Shown here in pieces: positions 16,801 to 24,295 of a stretch of 64,000 nucleotides of DNA. The first letter of the stretch is position 1; every line of letters begins with the position of its first letter. A program made the position numbers and the translations under genes. The notes beneath the pieces are model-generated. The model was not told the origin of the DNA, did no database searches, and saw only the letters and a list, made by a program, of their open reading frames with translations. This DNA comes from JBBDYH01 sp040901795 (GTDB lineage Bacteria; Planctomycetota; Planctomycetia; Pirellulales; JALHPA01), in the NCBI GenBank assembly GCA_040901795.1, contig JBBDYH010000072.1, forward strand, positions 62,001 to 126,000, given 5' to 3'.

Positions 16801-18102
16801 ATAGGCGCCCACCAGACCTCCCGACTCGCCGGCATCGTCTACGTCGATGAAGGTCGAGAGCGTGTTCACACCCGGCGCGGCCACGTCGACGGTGAAACCG
16901 TAGTTGGAGAACGACGCGCGAACGTCGTTTTTGTCAACGGCTGCAATGGAGAGCGAATAGAGGTCAGCCGCGGGATGGCCGGAGGATTCGGCGTTGCTGT
17001 TGCCCGCCGAGGAGATTACCAGCACATCTTTGGTCTTGTAGGCATAGAGGATCGCGTCGGAGACGGTCTGGCTGAATCCGCCGCCGAGGCTCATGTTGAT
17101 GATGTCCGCGCCGTTATCTGCAGCAAACGTGATCCCTTTGGCGATGTCGTTCCACGAGCCGCTGCCATTGGCGCTCAATACCTTCACCGGCATGATTTTG
17201 GCCTCTGGCGCTACTCCGACTATGCCGCCGTTCCATGCCGTGTCTCCATCGGCCTCAAACGCGCGGTCCGTCATGTTGTTGATCTCGGCGGCGATAATCC
17301 CAGCGACGTGCGTGCCATGGCCGTTGTCGTCTTTGCCGAGCTTGGTGCTTCCTTTCACGATCGTCGTGCCCGCAACGAGATTGCCGTTGAGGTCAGGATG
17401 ATCCAGGTCAATCCCAGTGTCGACCACCGCGACGACGACTTTGTCGGCCGTCGACGTATCCCCCATTGATACATCCCAAGCCTCCTCCGCCCGGATCTGC
17501 GGGAAGAGGTGTTCCTGAACGCCGAAGGGCCAGCCCGCCGGATTCGTAAAGCCTGGATCGCTTGGCGACAGAGGGTCGCCGTGCGAGTGAATCGACATCA
17601 TTCCATTCGGCTCGGCATACGCGATGCCGGGCCGGCCCGCGAGCTGCCCAATGACTTCAAACACGTCGGCGCTTGCAGGCAGACTCCAGTGCGTGACCAG
17701 CCGCGCCGCTTGACCGGCGAGGCCGGGGGCCAGGAACAACGACGAGCCACCTGAGAGCCCGAAGCGCCCTACCAGTCCGCGCGCCACTTCCATAGCGCGC
17801 TGGACGCCATGATTGCGGTGCGCTTCGACGACTTCTCCGTCGAACCCGACAAGGATTTCGCCCCGGAAGTGTTCGGCACCTTTGTCCGCGGTCGCTTGAT
17901 TAACTTCGGCGGGAGTTGAGTCCAACGGGTGGTCATCTGCGCTACCATGCAGCAGAACGCGGTTTTCGAGTTGTTCGAAGCTGCGCGTGAAGCCTGCTCG
18001 TCGCGAACGGCGCTGCATCCGCCGGCTACGGCGTGAAGCGCTCGTGTCCGACAAGATCCACTCCAACGAACGACCAAAACGGCGAGCGAGGTGCTGGTTC
18101 AT
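13825..18102 (-). CDS. Giant subtilisin-like serine protease, surface-targeted
   Basis: 1425 aa from ATG 18102 (MNQHLARRFGRSLEWILSD); 69 further open codons upstream look non-coding. Residues about 46-57 hold the planctomycete export peptide FEQLENRVLLHG. A pro-region follows. The S8 catalytic triad is intact: Asp in VVAVVDTGIDLDHPDL, His in DDNGHGTHVAGI, Ser in ISGTSMAAPGAAG. The remaining roughly 850 residues are beta-rich: an Ig/cohesin-like stretch starting VVIAISGIGAPGG, a concanavalin-like middle (YFGFGATSTGTYSLQM), and a bacterial PPC-like C-terminal domain (TWLIRVTGEARTVGEYIL). The end resembles a degenerate dockerin. It is probably an extracellular or cell-surface protease. Monocistronic. 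Confidence 0.92.
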   Translation of the reverse strand: MNQHLARRFGRSLEWILSDTSASRRSRRMQRRSRRAGFTRSFEQLENRVLLHGSADDHPLDSTPAEVNQATADKGAEHFRGEILVGFDGEVVEAHRNHGVQRAMEVARGLVGRFGLSGGSSLFLAPGLAGQAARLVTHWSLPASADVFEVIGQLAGRPGIAYAEPNGMMSIHSHGDPLSPSDPGFTNPAGWPFGVQEHLFPQIRAEEAWDVSMGDTSTADKVVVAVVDTGIDLDHPDLNGNLVAGTTIVKGSTKLGKDDNGHGTHVAGIIAAEINNMTDRAFEADGDTAWNGGIVGVAPEAKIMPVKVLSANGSGSWNDIAKGITFAADNGADIINMSLGGGFSQTVSDAILYAYKTKDVLVISSAGNSNAESSGHPAADLYSLSIAAVDKNDVRASFSNYGFTVDVAAPGVNTLSTFIDVDDAGESGGLVGAYGRISGTSMAAPGAAGVAALIQAKTPSWSAAQVASQLLATADNIDSVNPNFTGKLGAGRIDAAAAVGAEVATPVVIAISGIGAPGGTLSRLELGQTVSVQFSHVMNATSVSTVGNYELLYSGANGVFDGVDDVLIPLTTPSGYQAFPGRGVQMTVNENAPDGNYRFRVLSATGAAEYTRTFAVAPRAVTNFAAVEPLGSLVYQAKVADAFNSAGDIDRFTVELDGSPEQVVSVQVNPAAGATITLTHDAVDETTNPIDANGSDPLPAGTLTIEVSSATAGNYSLDVLLNAVRDSGAAVQNLDTTFVTLDNGAKTADRAAVIGSIGSYIPGAVLDDFEDMNKDEYIELSNGKDRGSNAFVTEAAAHDGQYGLEDRINYGLGGWIYRDDATVHVQQGDTISVWIRSAGGPTGRGYFGFGATSTGTYSLQMAPNTGQLILGKNPGYKYEDLAVAPQSWQANKWYRFVVDWQTDGDIIGRLYDSDGTTLLNTVAANDTSITGGGIAFRSFDSTKHFDTVQKFTLDTSPDTYSFTLAADEAATLVATRLAGPAPTIEVSSDDGTNWTAGSVIPAGTGGTYLVKVTGQIGTEYSLQVLRSAVFEAETAGNDLPATAQDLTQQVALGAIRPIIVGYYTDFNPNSTRPATPIVEAGYVARQITNISTFDLSTIDVLTIYEQNNTAVSQALLDALPAIESWVRGGGRLTVHDRFVSAGSASSNPLIVGRPDIQVTRDFTADIDVLNPNTLVTNGPGGIVDDTTLDGGNSSSHGYAVNPVGTTQILSFGPMPTANVSSFSYTLDEITPNSATPPGLVYYSTIPLDFYLGGATNFRTIYAPNTVEYAAEDIPEDADWYSVTVTDGHVITVETRTPSDGPHQFINNLNPTLYASSGALIASGTPLSDGRNESITISTAGTWLIRVTGEARTVGEYILVQSVTPAPPPAPEASIESSPGNDFSSVAAADSDGGITLDIRLAVDWLLANEEELAMLPWRKAIRHAT

Positions 18103-18450
18103 CGGGTTTCCCCCTGTCTTGTTGGTGGTGCGAGTACAGTTAAAGCGTCCGGCGGCGCACGCGCGCAATGCGAGCGCCTCGTCAATCGTGCGGCTTTTCA
18201 AACCGCACCAGGAGCCTGTCCCTGTACATGAGATATCTACCCGCCGGTGGGAAGCGATGTCCCTGATACGGTCGCATACGATCTTGTAATCGATCGCGAC
18301 GGTTCCCACCCTTCGTTCGGCCTCAACTCAAAACCGAACCGATCCTAGAGTCGTGCAGTCCTTTCACTGTGCGCTTTCGCTGGCGAGCCGGAATTCTGCG
18401 CGCGCCGCGCAACGGCCGTTCGATATAACACCTGTCGAGAACCGCCGCAA
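18103..18450. other. Intergenic region, nothing recognised
   Basis: This 348-bp stretch lies between the start of the subtilase gene and the decayed ATPase. It contains the upstream open extension of the subtilase frame and no recognisable gene, RNA or repeat. The subtilase promoter should be here. Confidence 0.4.
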
Positions 18451-19095
18451 GTGTTATCTTTGGAAAAACGTCGGCGGGTTACCGCAACGCGTTCCTTAAT
18501 CTCAAGCAGCAAGTGCCTATCGACTAGTTCGTCCTTATCGCTGAGTTGGCAACTTGACTTGCCGAGCGAAGCGGTTGACACTAAGGATCGGAACGCGGGG
18601 CGGCTGCAAATCGCTGTCCGTACGCCGGTGCTGAGTCACGACGGACGTGACCTGGCTGCCGCATTACAGACGATCTCGGAAATTGGGGACAGCGACGGCC
18701 TGGAAGCTGCGGTAGCAAGTGCGTTTGCCGGCGCTTCGCTGGAAATCGAATCGCTTGGCGGGCTGGAGGTGACGCTCCGGTCCCCTGAGTTCCGACGCGC
18801 CTTCCGCGCAAGCGAGCTGTCGGACGGCACGTTAAAATACTTGTGCTTGTTGGCGGCGCTTTTCAGCCCACGACCGCCCTCGCTCTTGGCGTTTAACGAG
18901 CCGGACGCCAGCCTGCACCCACAGCTTTATGAGCCGCTCGCACGGACGATGTCGCGAGCGGCGGCGAACTCGCAACTTTGGGTTACGACGCACTCGCCCG
19001 AATTTGCGGCGCTGCTTCAAGAGCACGGCGGCGCCCAGTTGGTTCAGCTTGAAAAGCGGGATGGAGCGACGGTGGTGTGCGACAATCCGCGATGA
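18451..19095 (+). pseudogene. AAA/ABC-type ATPase fragment lacking its N-terminus
   Basis: The recognisable part starts near 18595 and carries the C-terminal half of a RecF/OLD-like ATPase. An ABC-signature-like ELSDGTLKYLCLLAAL (about residue 128 of the open frame) is followed by the Walker B-type LLAFNEPDASLHP and the His-switch THSPEFAALL. Walker A and the N-terminal half are absent. The 5' part of the frame (18451-18594) is not ATPase: it consists of unrelated sequence and the 47-bp repeat at 18548-18594, which sits exactly at the homology boundary. I read this as a gene truncated by a rearrangement at that repeat. The full protein would have been a standalone or defence-type ATPase. Confidence 0.75.
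18548..18594. repeat. 47-bp dispersed repeat, copy 1
   Basis: GGCAACTTGACTTG followed by a few variable bases, then GAAGCGGTTGACACTAA and a C/G-rich end. A close copy is at 21770-21817. It borders the point where the ATPase homology begins. Confidence 0.7.
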
Positions 19096-19186
19096 TCATG
19101 TCCGAAACGGCGGGACGGCAGGGATGATACTGGGCTAATTGATCGACATTGCGGCTGCCTTCGAGTTCAGACTCCTGGAAGCAAAA

Positions 19187-20491
19187 GTGAATACGCCGCC
19201 GGAATCCAACAAGGATCAATCGCCGCCAGGCAGTACTCTTCGACGCTGGTACCGCTTGCACCTGTCGACGTACGTCGTGCTGGTGCTGACAGCGACGGCG
19301 CTGTTCTTCCTCAACGTGCCGGGGGAGCGGACCACGGAATTCGGGGTCTATCCATACGACCGACTGCACGAGCGCACGGTGGAGGACGACCCAGGGATCG
19401 TCATTGTCTCGGGGAACACATGGCAAATCCGTGTGAACCATCTGCTTGTACACGGATGGCCAGGTACCTGGCTTGTGCGTGACGTTCGCGGACATGATGA
19501 TCCGGAAACCAGTGAGTCGCGCGACACCAGAATCTGGTCCTTTAGCGAAGACCTGCGGCAGTTTTATCCGGGACGGTTAGCAGTCAACATTGCGGTCGGC
19601 ATCGCTGTGACCGCGGCAGTCGGCGTTATTTTCGAATGCTGGCGGCGGAGGCGGCGACGCCTCTGGCAGCAAACGATCTGGGACTGGCTGGTGCTGATGG
19701 CCGCCGTGGGCGTCGCCACAGCCTTCGCGATAAAGACAGCGCGTGAATACCAGGAGGAGCGCGCCGGCTTGAGCGGGGCGGATTTGCTCGCCGCCCTGGA
19801 GAATGATCCGGACACCTTCGAAATCTATCAACTGATCGGTTTTGTCACTCGGACGTCGGGGGGACCAAGCTGGTTGCGAGAGCTGTTGGGCGATGCCTGG
19901 CCTCCGTGGTTTGAGCGTACCGTTCAGCTCGACGTTTCGCCGGACCGGTTGGAGTATCTCTCCAATTTCCCGAATTTGCGTGCGCTGCGGATCAACACGG
20001 TAAGGCTCGATGATGATCGTTTGTCGGTCCTGTCCAGCTTGTCGCAGCTTGAACTACTTTTCGTGGAGCGCGGGACAATCCTGGCCGGCTTTGTGGACCG
20101 TGATCCAAACTACGACACGGCTGTGGCACAACTGCTGGGCTATCTGGAGGGCTTAGATCGCTTGGCAGTGCTCCGACTCGACTCTTGCGCTTTTGGGAAC
20201 GAGTCGGCTCGTGCAGTGACAGCCTTGCCGATGCTGCGAATTCTCGTTGTGGACGATGCTGGCGGGCTGACTGACGATGGACTGGCGGCGATTGCCCAGT
20301 GCGAACGCCTTGAGGTGCTCGATTTGCGGGTTGGCGATCGAATCACCAGCGAGGGGATTGCGCACTTGAGATCCCTGCCGCAGTTGCGAATTCTGAAGCT
20401 GAGGGACTCGACCGGCCTGGACGACACGCCGATTGACGCATTGAAAATGCAACGGGCGCTGGAGGAGTTAGTGCAACCTGTTTTGGAATGA
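19187..20491 (+). CDS. Membrane-anchored leucine-rich-repeat protein
   Basis: 434 aa from GTG 19187, chosen for the GGAAG six bases upstream; an in-frame TTG at 19139 is the alternative. One membrane segment is near the N-terminus (TYVVLVLTATALFFLNV), and two more follow around AVNIAVGIAVTAAVGVIFECW and WLVLMAAVGVATAFAI. The C-terminal half has leucine-rich repeats of the planctomycete type: LEYLSNFPNLRALRINTV, LSVLSSLSQLELLFVE, and LTDDGLAAIAQCERLEVLDL with the D-D-G-L-xxI-A signature. It likely presents the LRR domain as a binding surface. No catalytic motif is seen. It has no operon partner except the ATPase remnant upstream. Confidence 0.72.
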   Translation: MNTPPESNKDQSPPGSTLRRWYRLHLSTYVVLVLTATALFFLNVPGERTTEFGVYPYDRLHERTVEDDPGIVIVSGNTWQIRVNHLLVHGWPGTWLVRDVRGHDDPETSESRDTRIWSFSEDLRQFYPGRLAVNIAVGIAVTAAVGVIFECWRRRRRRLWQQTIWDWLVLMAAVGVATAFAIKTAREYQEERAGLSGADLLAALENDPDTFEIYQLIGFVTRTSGGPSWLRELLGDAWPPWFERTVQLDVSPDRLEYLSNFPNLRALRINTVRLDDDRLSVLSSLSQLELLFVERGTILAGFVDRDPNYDTAVAQLLGYLEGLDRLAVLRLDSCAFGNESARAVTALPMLRILVVDDAGGLTDDGLAAIAQCERLEVLDLRVGDRITSEGIAHLRSLPQLRILKLRDSTGLDDTPIDALKMQRALEELVQPVLE

Positions 20492-20553
20492 CCGCCCGCG
20501 GCATTGGCGCACGGCAAGTTGCGGGTCTCGGAGAGACTCGCCCACGTGCAGCC

Positions 20554-21534
20554 TTACTCAAACATTCCGTCGGGGAGGCCGACCACGCCGCGGACGACGA
20601 TCCGCGTGACTTCGGACCAGGGGACGACCGTCATGGTGACGGTACCGTCCGCGGCCTGCGACGCAAACAGACCGTAGCCGCCTCGCGAACTGGGCTCGTC
20701 GAACCATTCGGGCGCTAAGAGGGCGCCGCCGCTGAGGTGCAGCTCAACGATGCCACCGTGCTCGCGCTCGGCCCACAGGCGAGCGACCAACTCCGCGAAG
20801 GGATGAGCCGCACCATGTTCGGCAGGCAGCGAAGAGGAGATCATTGGCAGCGGCGGTGGGACAGGGGTTTGCGGGGCCGGAGTCTCGCGCAGGGGGTTGC
20901 CTTTGTCGGATGAATGCGCCGAGCGGCCGAGGACGCTGCTGCCCGTATCCGACGGGAGGGAGTGAGATCGACTCTGCAAATCGGAGAAGGCGTCGCTTCC
21001 CTCGTCCCGCTCCGCCGGCTCGAATTGCGGCCCGTCGGCGAGAAGCTCCGCAGACCCATCGCTGGGACCTTCGTCGCCGTAGTCGTGGAGCGGATCTTCG
21101 GTGACCGTGTCGTCGAGCCCGTCGGGTTCATCCTCGTCCTCTTCCTGATGCGGAACGGGGATTTCGAACTTGGCGCGGCAATGGGGGCATTTGCCGACTT
21201 TGCCGGCGAGTCGCGTCGGGCCGTGGAGCTTGTGCCCGTTGGGGCAGAGGAAAAGAAACGTTTCTTCGCCGGGTTTGGGAGTGCCGGGATCGGCCCCGGC
21301 CTGCGCAGCAGATACGGCCGATGGCGACGAGCCGCCCGCCAGGACCGCCGCGGTGGTCGCCAGGTCATCGTCGGAGTTTGCCAGGGGCGCGGCGGCCGGC
21401 TGAGGCCTGCCATTGGGGGGCGGTTCAGGAATGCGGAAGGGGGCGCTGCACTTGGGGCATCGTGCCGTGCGGCCGGCGCGATCTTCGGGGCAGACAATCT
21501 TATGACCGTTTGGGCAGCGCGCTTCAATTGCCAT
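20554..21534 (-). CDS. Double zinc-ribbon protein
   Basis: 326 aa. Two related zinc knuckles are present: CPNGHKIVCPEDRAGRTARC-PKC at about residues 7-29, and CPNGHKLHGPTRLAGKVGKC-PHC at about 97-119. Each has four Cys or Cys/His ligands in a CPxGH...CPxC layout. This motif opens many planctomycete regulatory or structural proteins. The middle is acidic and Pro/Ser-rich, and is probably disordered. The last 90 residues (FAELVARLWAEREHGGIVEL onward) form a folded domain of unknown role that includes PWSEVTRIVVRGVVGLP. There is no signal peptide; presumably cytoplasmic. Confidence 0.68.
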   Translation of the reverse strand: MAIEARCPNGHKIVCPEDRAGRTARCPKCSAPFRIPEPPPNGRPQPAAAPLANSDDDLATTAAVLAGGSSPSAVSAAQAGADPGTPKPGEETFLFLCPNGHKLHGPTRLAGKVGKCPHCRAKFEIPVPHQEEDEDEPDGLDDTVTEDPLHDYGDEGPSDGSAELLADGPQFEPAERDEGSDAFSDLQSRSHSLPSDTGSSVLGRSAHSSDKGNPLRETPAPQTPVPPPLPMISSSLPAEHGAAHPFAELVARLWAEREHGGIVELHLSGGALLAPEWFDEPSSRGGYGLFASQAADGTVTMTVVPWSEVTRIVVRGVVGLPDGMFE

Positions 21535-21860
21535 TGCGGTGGGGGAGGTGATTCGACACGAACGCCGACAGGACGGCGGGACAGCGTTGATGTTAGTCGA
21601 TGCGGGAGGCGCGGTTCAAGGTTCAGGAGATGGGGGGATGACGAGGGAGATAGGGAGATAGGGGATGTTGAGGCGGCGGGATCGGTTTTCGGTTCGTTAA
21701 TCGGGCGTTCGAAGCGCGGCGAACCGCGACCAGGGCTTCGTCTCGCGGAGCGAGACGGCTACGGTGGCCGGCAACTTGACTTGTTGAGTGAAGCGGTTGA
21801 CACTAAAAACCGGGAACTAGGGGAACGCTTCTCTTTCGACCTATTAGGCTCTCTTCGCGC
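21535..21860. other. Divergent intergenic region with small repeats
   Basis: This gap holds a GGGAGATAGGG-type purine tract near 21640-21670, the hairpin TCTCGCGGAGCGAGA near 21741, and the second copy of the 47-bp repeat (21770-21817). I see no gene. Confidence 0.5.
21770..21817. repeat. 47-bp dispersed repeat, copy 2
   Basis: Near-identical to 18548-18594: GGCAACTTGACTTG, then GAAGCGGTTGACACTAA and GGGAAC. It is preceded by a short hairpin, TCTCGCGGAGCGAGA. Confidence 0.7.
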
Positions 21861-22781
21861 ATGGCGATTCTGGTTGTCTGTCAGTCGTGCAAAACGCGCT
21901 TCCAGGTGAACGAGAAGTTCGCCGGCAAGCAGGGCCCTTGCCCCAAGTGCAAGGCGGTGATCACGATTCCCAAGCTCGACGAGCAAGTCGTCATCCACGC
22001 GCCGGAAGAGTACGCCGGCGGGGGCTCGGCTGCCGCCAAAGATGCCTCGGGACGAGCGGTACTCAAGCCGCTCGCCCGCGAGAAGCCGAAGCTGCAGCCG
22101 GTGATGCTGGTGGCTGCCGGCGCGGGCGTTTTGGTCGCGCTGGTGGTGGCGTTTTTCCTCAAGGGGAGCGAGCCAAATGTCTGGATCCTCGGCGGCGGAG
22201 CGTTTCTGCTCGCGCCGCCGCTGGTGCTCGCCGGTTACTTCGCCATGCGCGACGCCGAATCGGAGCCTTACCGCGGTACGGCGCTTTGGCTGCGCGCCGG
22301 CATCGTGGCGGTGGTTTATGCCGGACTGTGGGGCATTGCCGCGCTGTTCGGCACGTTTGTATTTACGGACGCATCCCCGGAGGTGTGGCAGCTCATTCCG
22401 CCGACCGCGATCATGGTCGTGGCGGGCACGATCGCATCGCTGGCGACGCTTGACCTGGAACCGATCAACGCCTTTTTTCACTACGCGTTTTATCTGGTGG
22501 TCACGGTGCTGTTGCGAGTGGTGATGGGGCTGGCGCCGTTGGGAGGCGGAGCAGCCACGCCGGAGACTTCGGAGACCGTTACAAGGGCGCCCTATCGTGA
22601 TTCAGCGGCCGAAGCCGTAGGGTGGGACAAGCAAGCCGGCGCAGCGGTGGGCCGGCGCTCGCTTGTCGATCGTACATCATCGTGTAAGCGCGCAATTCAG
22701 GGTCGATCGGCTTGCGATGGCCCACCGAAGTTCTGCGCGAGCTTGTCCCACCCTACGCGACGTCGGGTGTTCAGCGCATGA
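21861..22781 (+). CDS. Zinc-ribbon membrane protein with element-derived C-terminus
   Basis: 306 aa as the frame stands. The N-terminal zinc ribbon is VVCQSCKTRFQVNEKFAGKQ with GPCPKCKAVITIP (CxxC...CPxC). A linker and about five hydrophobic segments follow (for example VMLVAAGAGVLVALVVAFF, AFLLAPPLVLAGYFAM, IVAVVYAGLWGIAALFG). The recognisable protein ends around residue 245 (GLAPLGGGAATPETS). The rest, from 22616, is read through a 142-bp inverted-repeat element, and the TGA at 22779-22781 overlaps the ATG of the HD gene (ATGA). The original stop was probably lost on insertion. Function unknown; cytoplasmic-membrane location inferred. Confidence 0.65.
   Translation: MAILVVCQSCKTRFQVNEKFAGKQGPCPKCKAVITIPKLDEQVVIHAPEEYAGGGSAAAKDASGRAVLKPLAREKPKLQPVMLVAAGAGVLVALVVAFFLKGSEPNVWILGGGAFLLAPPLVLAGYFAMRDAESEPYRGTALWLRAGIVAVVYAGLWGIAALFGTFVFTDASPEVWQLIPPTAIMVVAGTIASLATLDLEPINAFFHYAFYLVVTVLLRVVMGLAPLGGGAATPETSETVTRAPYRDSAAEAVGWDKQAGAAVGRRSLVDRTSSCKRAIQGRSACDGPPKFCASLSHPTRRRVFSA
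22616..22757. mobile_element. 142-bp terminal-inverted-repeat element
   Basis: Perfect 17-bp terminal inverted repeats: CGTAGGGTGGGACAAGC (22616-22632) and GCTTGTCCCACCCTACG (22741-22757). The interior carries a second short GCCGGCGC...GCGCTCG pairing region and no gene. Size and structure fit a MITE. It supplies the last codons of the upstream gene and ends 20 bp before the next start. Confidence 0.7.
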
Positions 22782-24109
22782 GCACGCTTCGCGATCTGCC
22801 GGAAGTCGTCGGGCTCGACGCGCGGGAGAGCCTGGTGCGGATTCCGCCGGAGCTCGATGTGCCGCTGACGCCGCGCGTGCGGCGGATTCTCGATACGGCG
22901 GAGTTTCACCGGCTGGCGGGCGTGAGCCAATTGGGATTGGTGGCGCTGGTCTACCCGGCGGCCAACCATACGCGGTTTGAGCACTCGCTGGGCGTGTACC
23001 GCCTGGCGCTTTTGTACCTCAAGCAGCTCTCCTACGACGAGCGGTTCCGGGCCGCGGTGTCGGTCGCCGATGCGGAGCTGTTCCTGGCGGCCGCGCTGGT
23101 CCACGACATTGGGCACTGGCCGTTCTGCCATCCAATCGAAGACATACACCTGCCGGGCGTACCACGGCACGAAGACTTCGCGCGGCGTTATCTCGTTGAA
23201 GGTGAGCTGGCGGGCTTATTACAAACCGATTGGGGAGTGGCGCCTGAGCGGATCGTGGAGCTGTTGGGCGGACAAGGAAGGCGGCCGGTCGATCGAGTTT
23301 TGGCGAGTCTGCTTTCCAGCCCGATCGATATCGACAAGATGGACTACCTTTCGCGCGACAGCCTGCACGCCGGAGTGCCGTATGGCCGCCACTTCGATCA
23401 GCAGCGGTTGATCGGCAGCTTGTGTCTCAATGAGGCGGGCGACGCGCTGGCGATCAGCGACAAGGGTCGCACCGCCGCCGAGATGATGGTCTTTGCGCGG
23501 TACGTGATGTTCAGCGAGGTGTACTGGCATCACGCCGTGCGATCGGCGACGGCAATGCTGCAAAGGGCGTTTTACTTGCTGCGAGAGCGTTTGGATTTCG
23601 ACGCACTGTTTCCGCTCGGCGAGACGGAGTTCGTCGCGCAACTACACGCTGCGGCACGCGGCACACAGGCGGCCGGACTGCTCGATGGACTGTTTGGCCC
23701 ACAGCGGCGGCTGCACAAGCGGTTGGCGCAATTCAGTTACCTCGAGGATCGAGCGCTGTACGAGCGGCTCGCGCGGCGGCCGTACAGTTGGCTGGTGCGG
23801 GCGTCGGAGGAGTTGGCGCGGTTGGTCGGCGCGCGGCTGGGCCAACCGATCGACGCGAGCGAACTGTTGTTCGACGCACCGCCGGTGGAGCGAGAGGTCG
23901 AGTTCAATATCGAGATTTACTTTGCGAAGGAGGACCGGTATCGCCCGTTTGTCGAGGTCTCGCCGATTGTGCGGACGTTTGAGAACGCGCGATTCGACGA
24001 TTACGTGAAGCGGGTTCGCGTTTTCGCGGCGGCGGAGATTGTGGGAGAAGTGCGGGCGCTGGGGGATATTCGCCCGCTGGTCGAACGGGCGATTGAATTG
24101 GCGGGATGA
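22778..24109 (+). CDS. HD-domain phosphohydrolase (dGTPase-like)
   Basis: 443 aa from ATG 22778, which overlaps the previous stop; the frame further up runs through the inverted-repeat element. Metal ligands of the HD fold are visible: His in NHTRFEHSLGVYRLA, the HD pair in LVHDIGHWPFCHP (about residues 111-123), and the final Asp in DIDKMDYLSRDS (about 187-198). This order resembles archaeal and bacterial dNTPase/HD proteins of the YdhJ/SAMHD1-like group rather than cyclic-dinucleotide phosphodiesterases (no GYP). It probably hydrolyses a nucleotide phosphate in the cytoplasm. The C-terminal 120 residues vary in this family. Confidence 0.82.
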   Translation: MSTLRDLPEVVGLDARESLVRIPPELDVPLTPRVRRILDTAEFHRLAGVSQLGLVALVYPAANHTRFEHSLGVYRLALLYLKQLSYDERFRAAVSVADAELFLAAALVHDIGHWPFCHPIEDIHLPGVPRHEDFARRYLVEGELAGLLQTDWGVAPERIVELLGGQGRRPVDRVLASLLSSPIDIDKMDYLSRDSLHAGVPYGRHFDQQRLIGSLCLNEAGDALAISDKGRTAAEMMVFARYVMFSEVYWHHAVRSATAMLQRAFYLLRERLDFDALFPLGETEFVAQLHAAARGTQAAGLLDGLFGPQRRLHKRLAQFSYLEDRALYERLARRPYSWLVRASEELARLVGARLGQPIDASELLFDAPPVEREVEFNIEIYFAKEDRYRPFVEVSPIVRTFENARFDDYVKRVRVFAAAEIVGEVRALGDIRPLVERAIELAG

Positions 24110-24111
24110 TT

Positions 24112-24265
24112 GTTGGAGTTCAGCCTTCAGGCTGTCTGAGCAAGCTAAGAACCGCTAACAATAGTAACCCGACGCGCAAGCGAGGCCGAATCTGCCGGTT
24201 CCTCGCTCACGCTTCGGGTTACTGTGTGCCGGTTGTGTTAGCGGTTCTAAAGCTTGAACTCCAAC
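24112..24265. mobile_element. Nested palindromic elements
   Basis: The outer element begins GTTGGAGTTCAGCCTTCAGG (24112) and ends GAACTCCAAC (24265). An intact 54-bp relative is at 27439-27492. It is split at CTAA by the element at 24145-24250, and the CTAA word of the intact copy now appears on both sides of the insert. A further half unit ending GCACTCCAAC follows at about 24271-24292. Confidence 0.75.
24145..24250. repeat. Palindromic mobile-element copy 2 (REP-cored MITE)
   Basis: Nearly identical to 3391-3497 and in the same orientation, including the CTAAGAACCGCTAA/TTAGCGGTTCTAA ends and the inner AACCCGACGCG...CGGGTT palindrome. Differences are single bases such as ACAATAG for AAAATAG. 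It is inserted inside another element. Confidence 0.8.
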
Positions 24266-24295
24266 GGGGACAAGCTAAAGCTTGCACTCCAACGG

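Noticed and set aside
16495..17469. 324-aa frame antisense to the subtilase
   Set aside because: Catalytic triad of the sense protein is complete, and the antisense peptide has no recognisable pattern.
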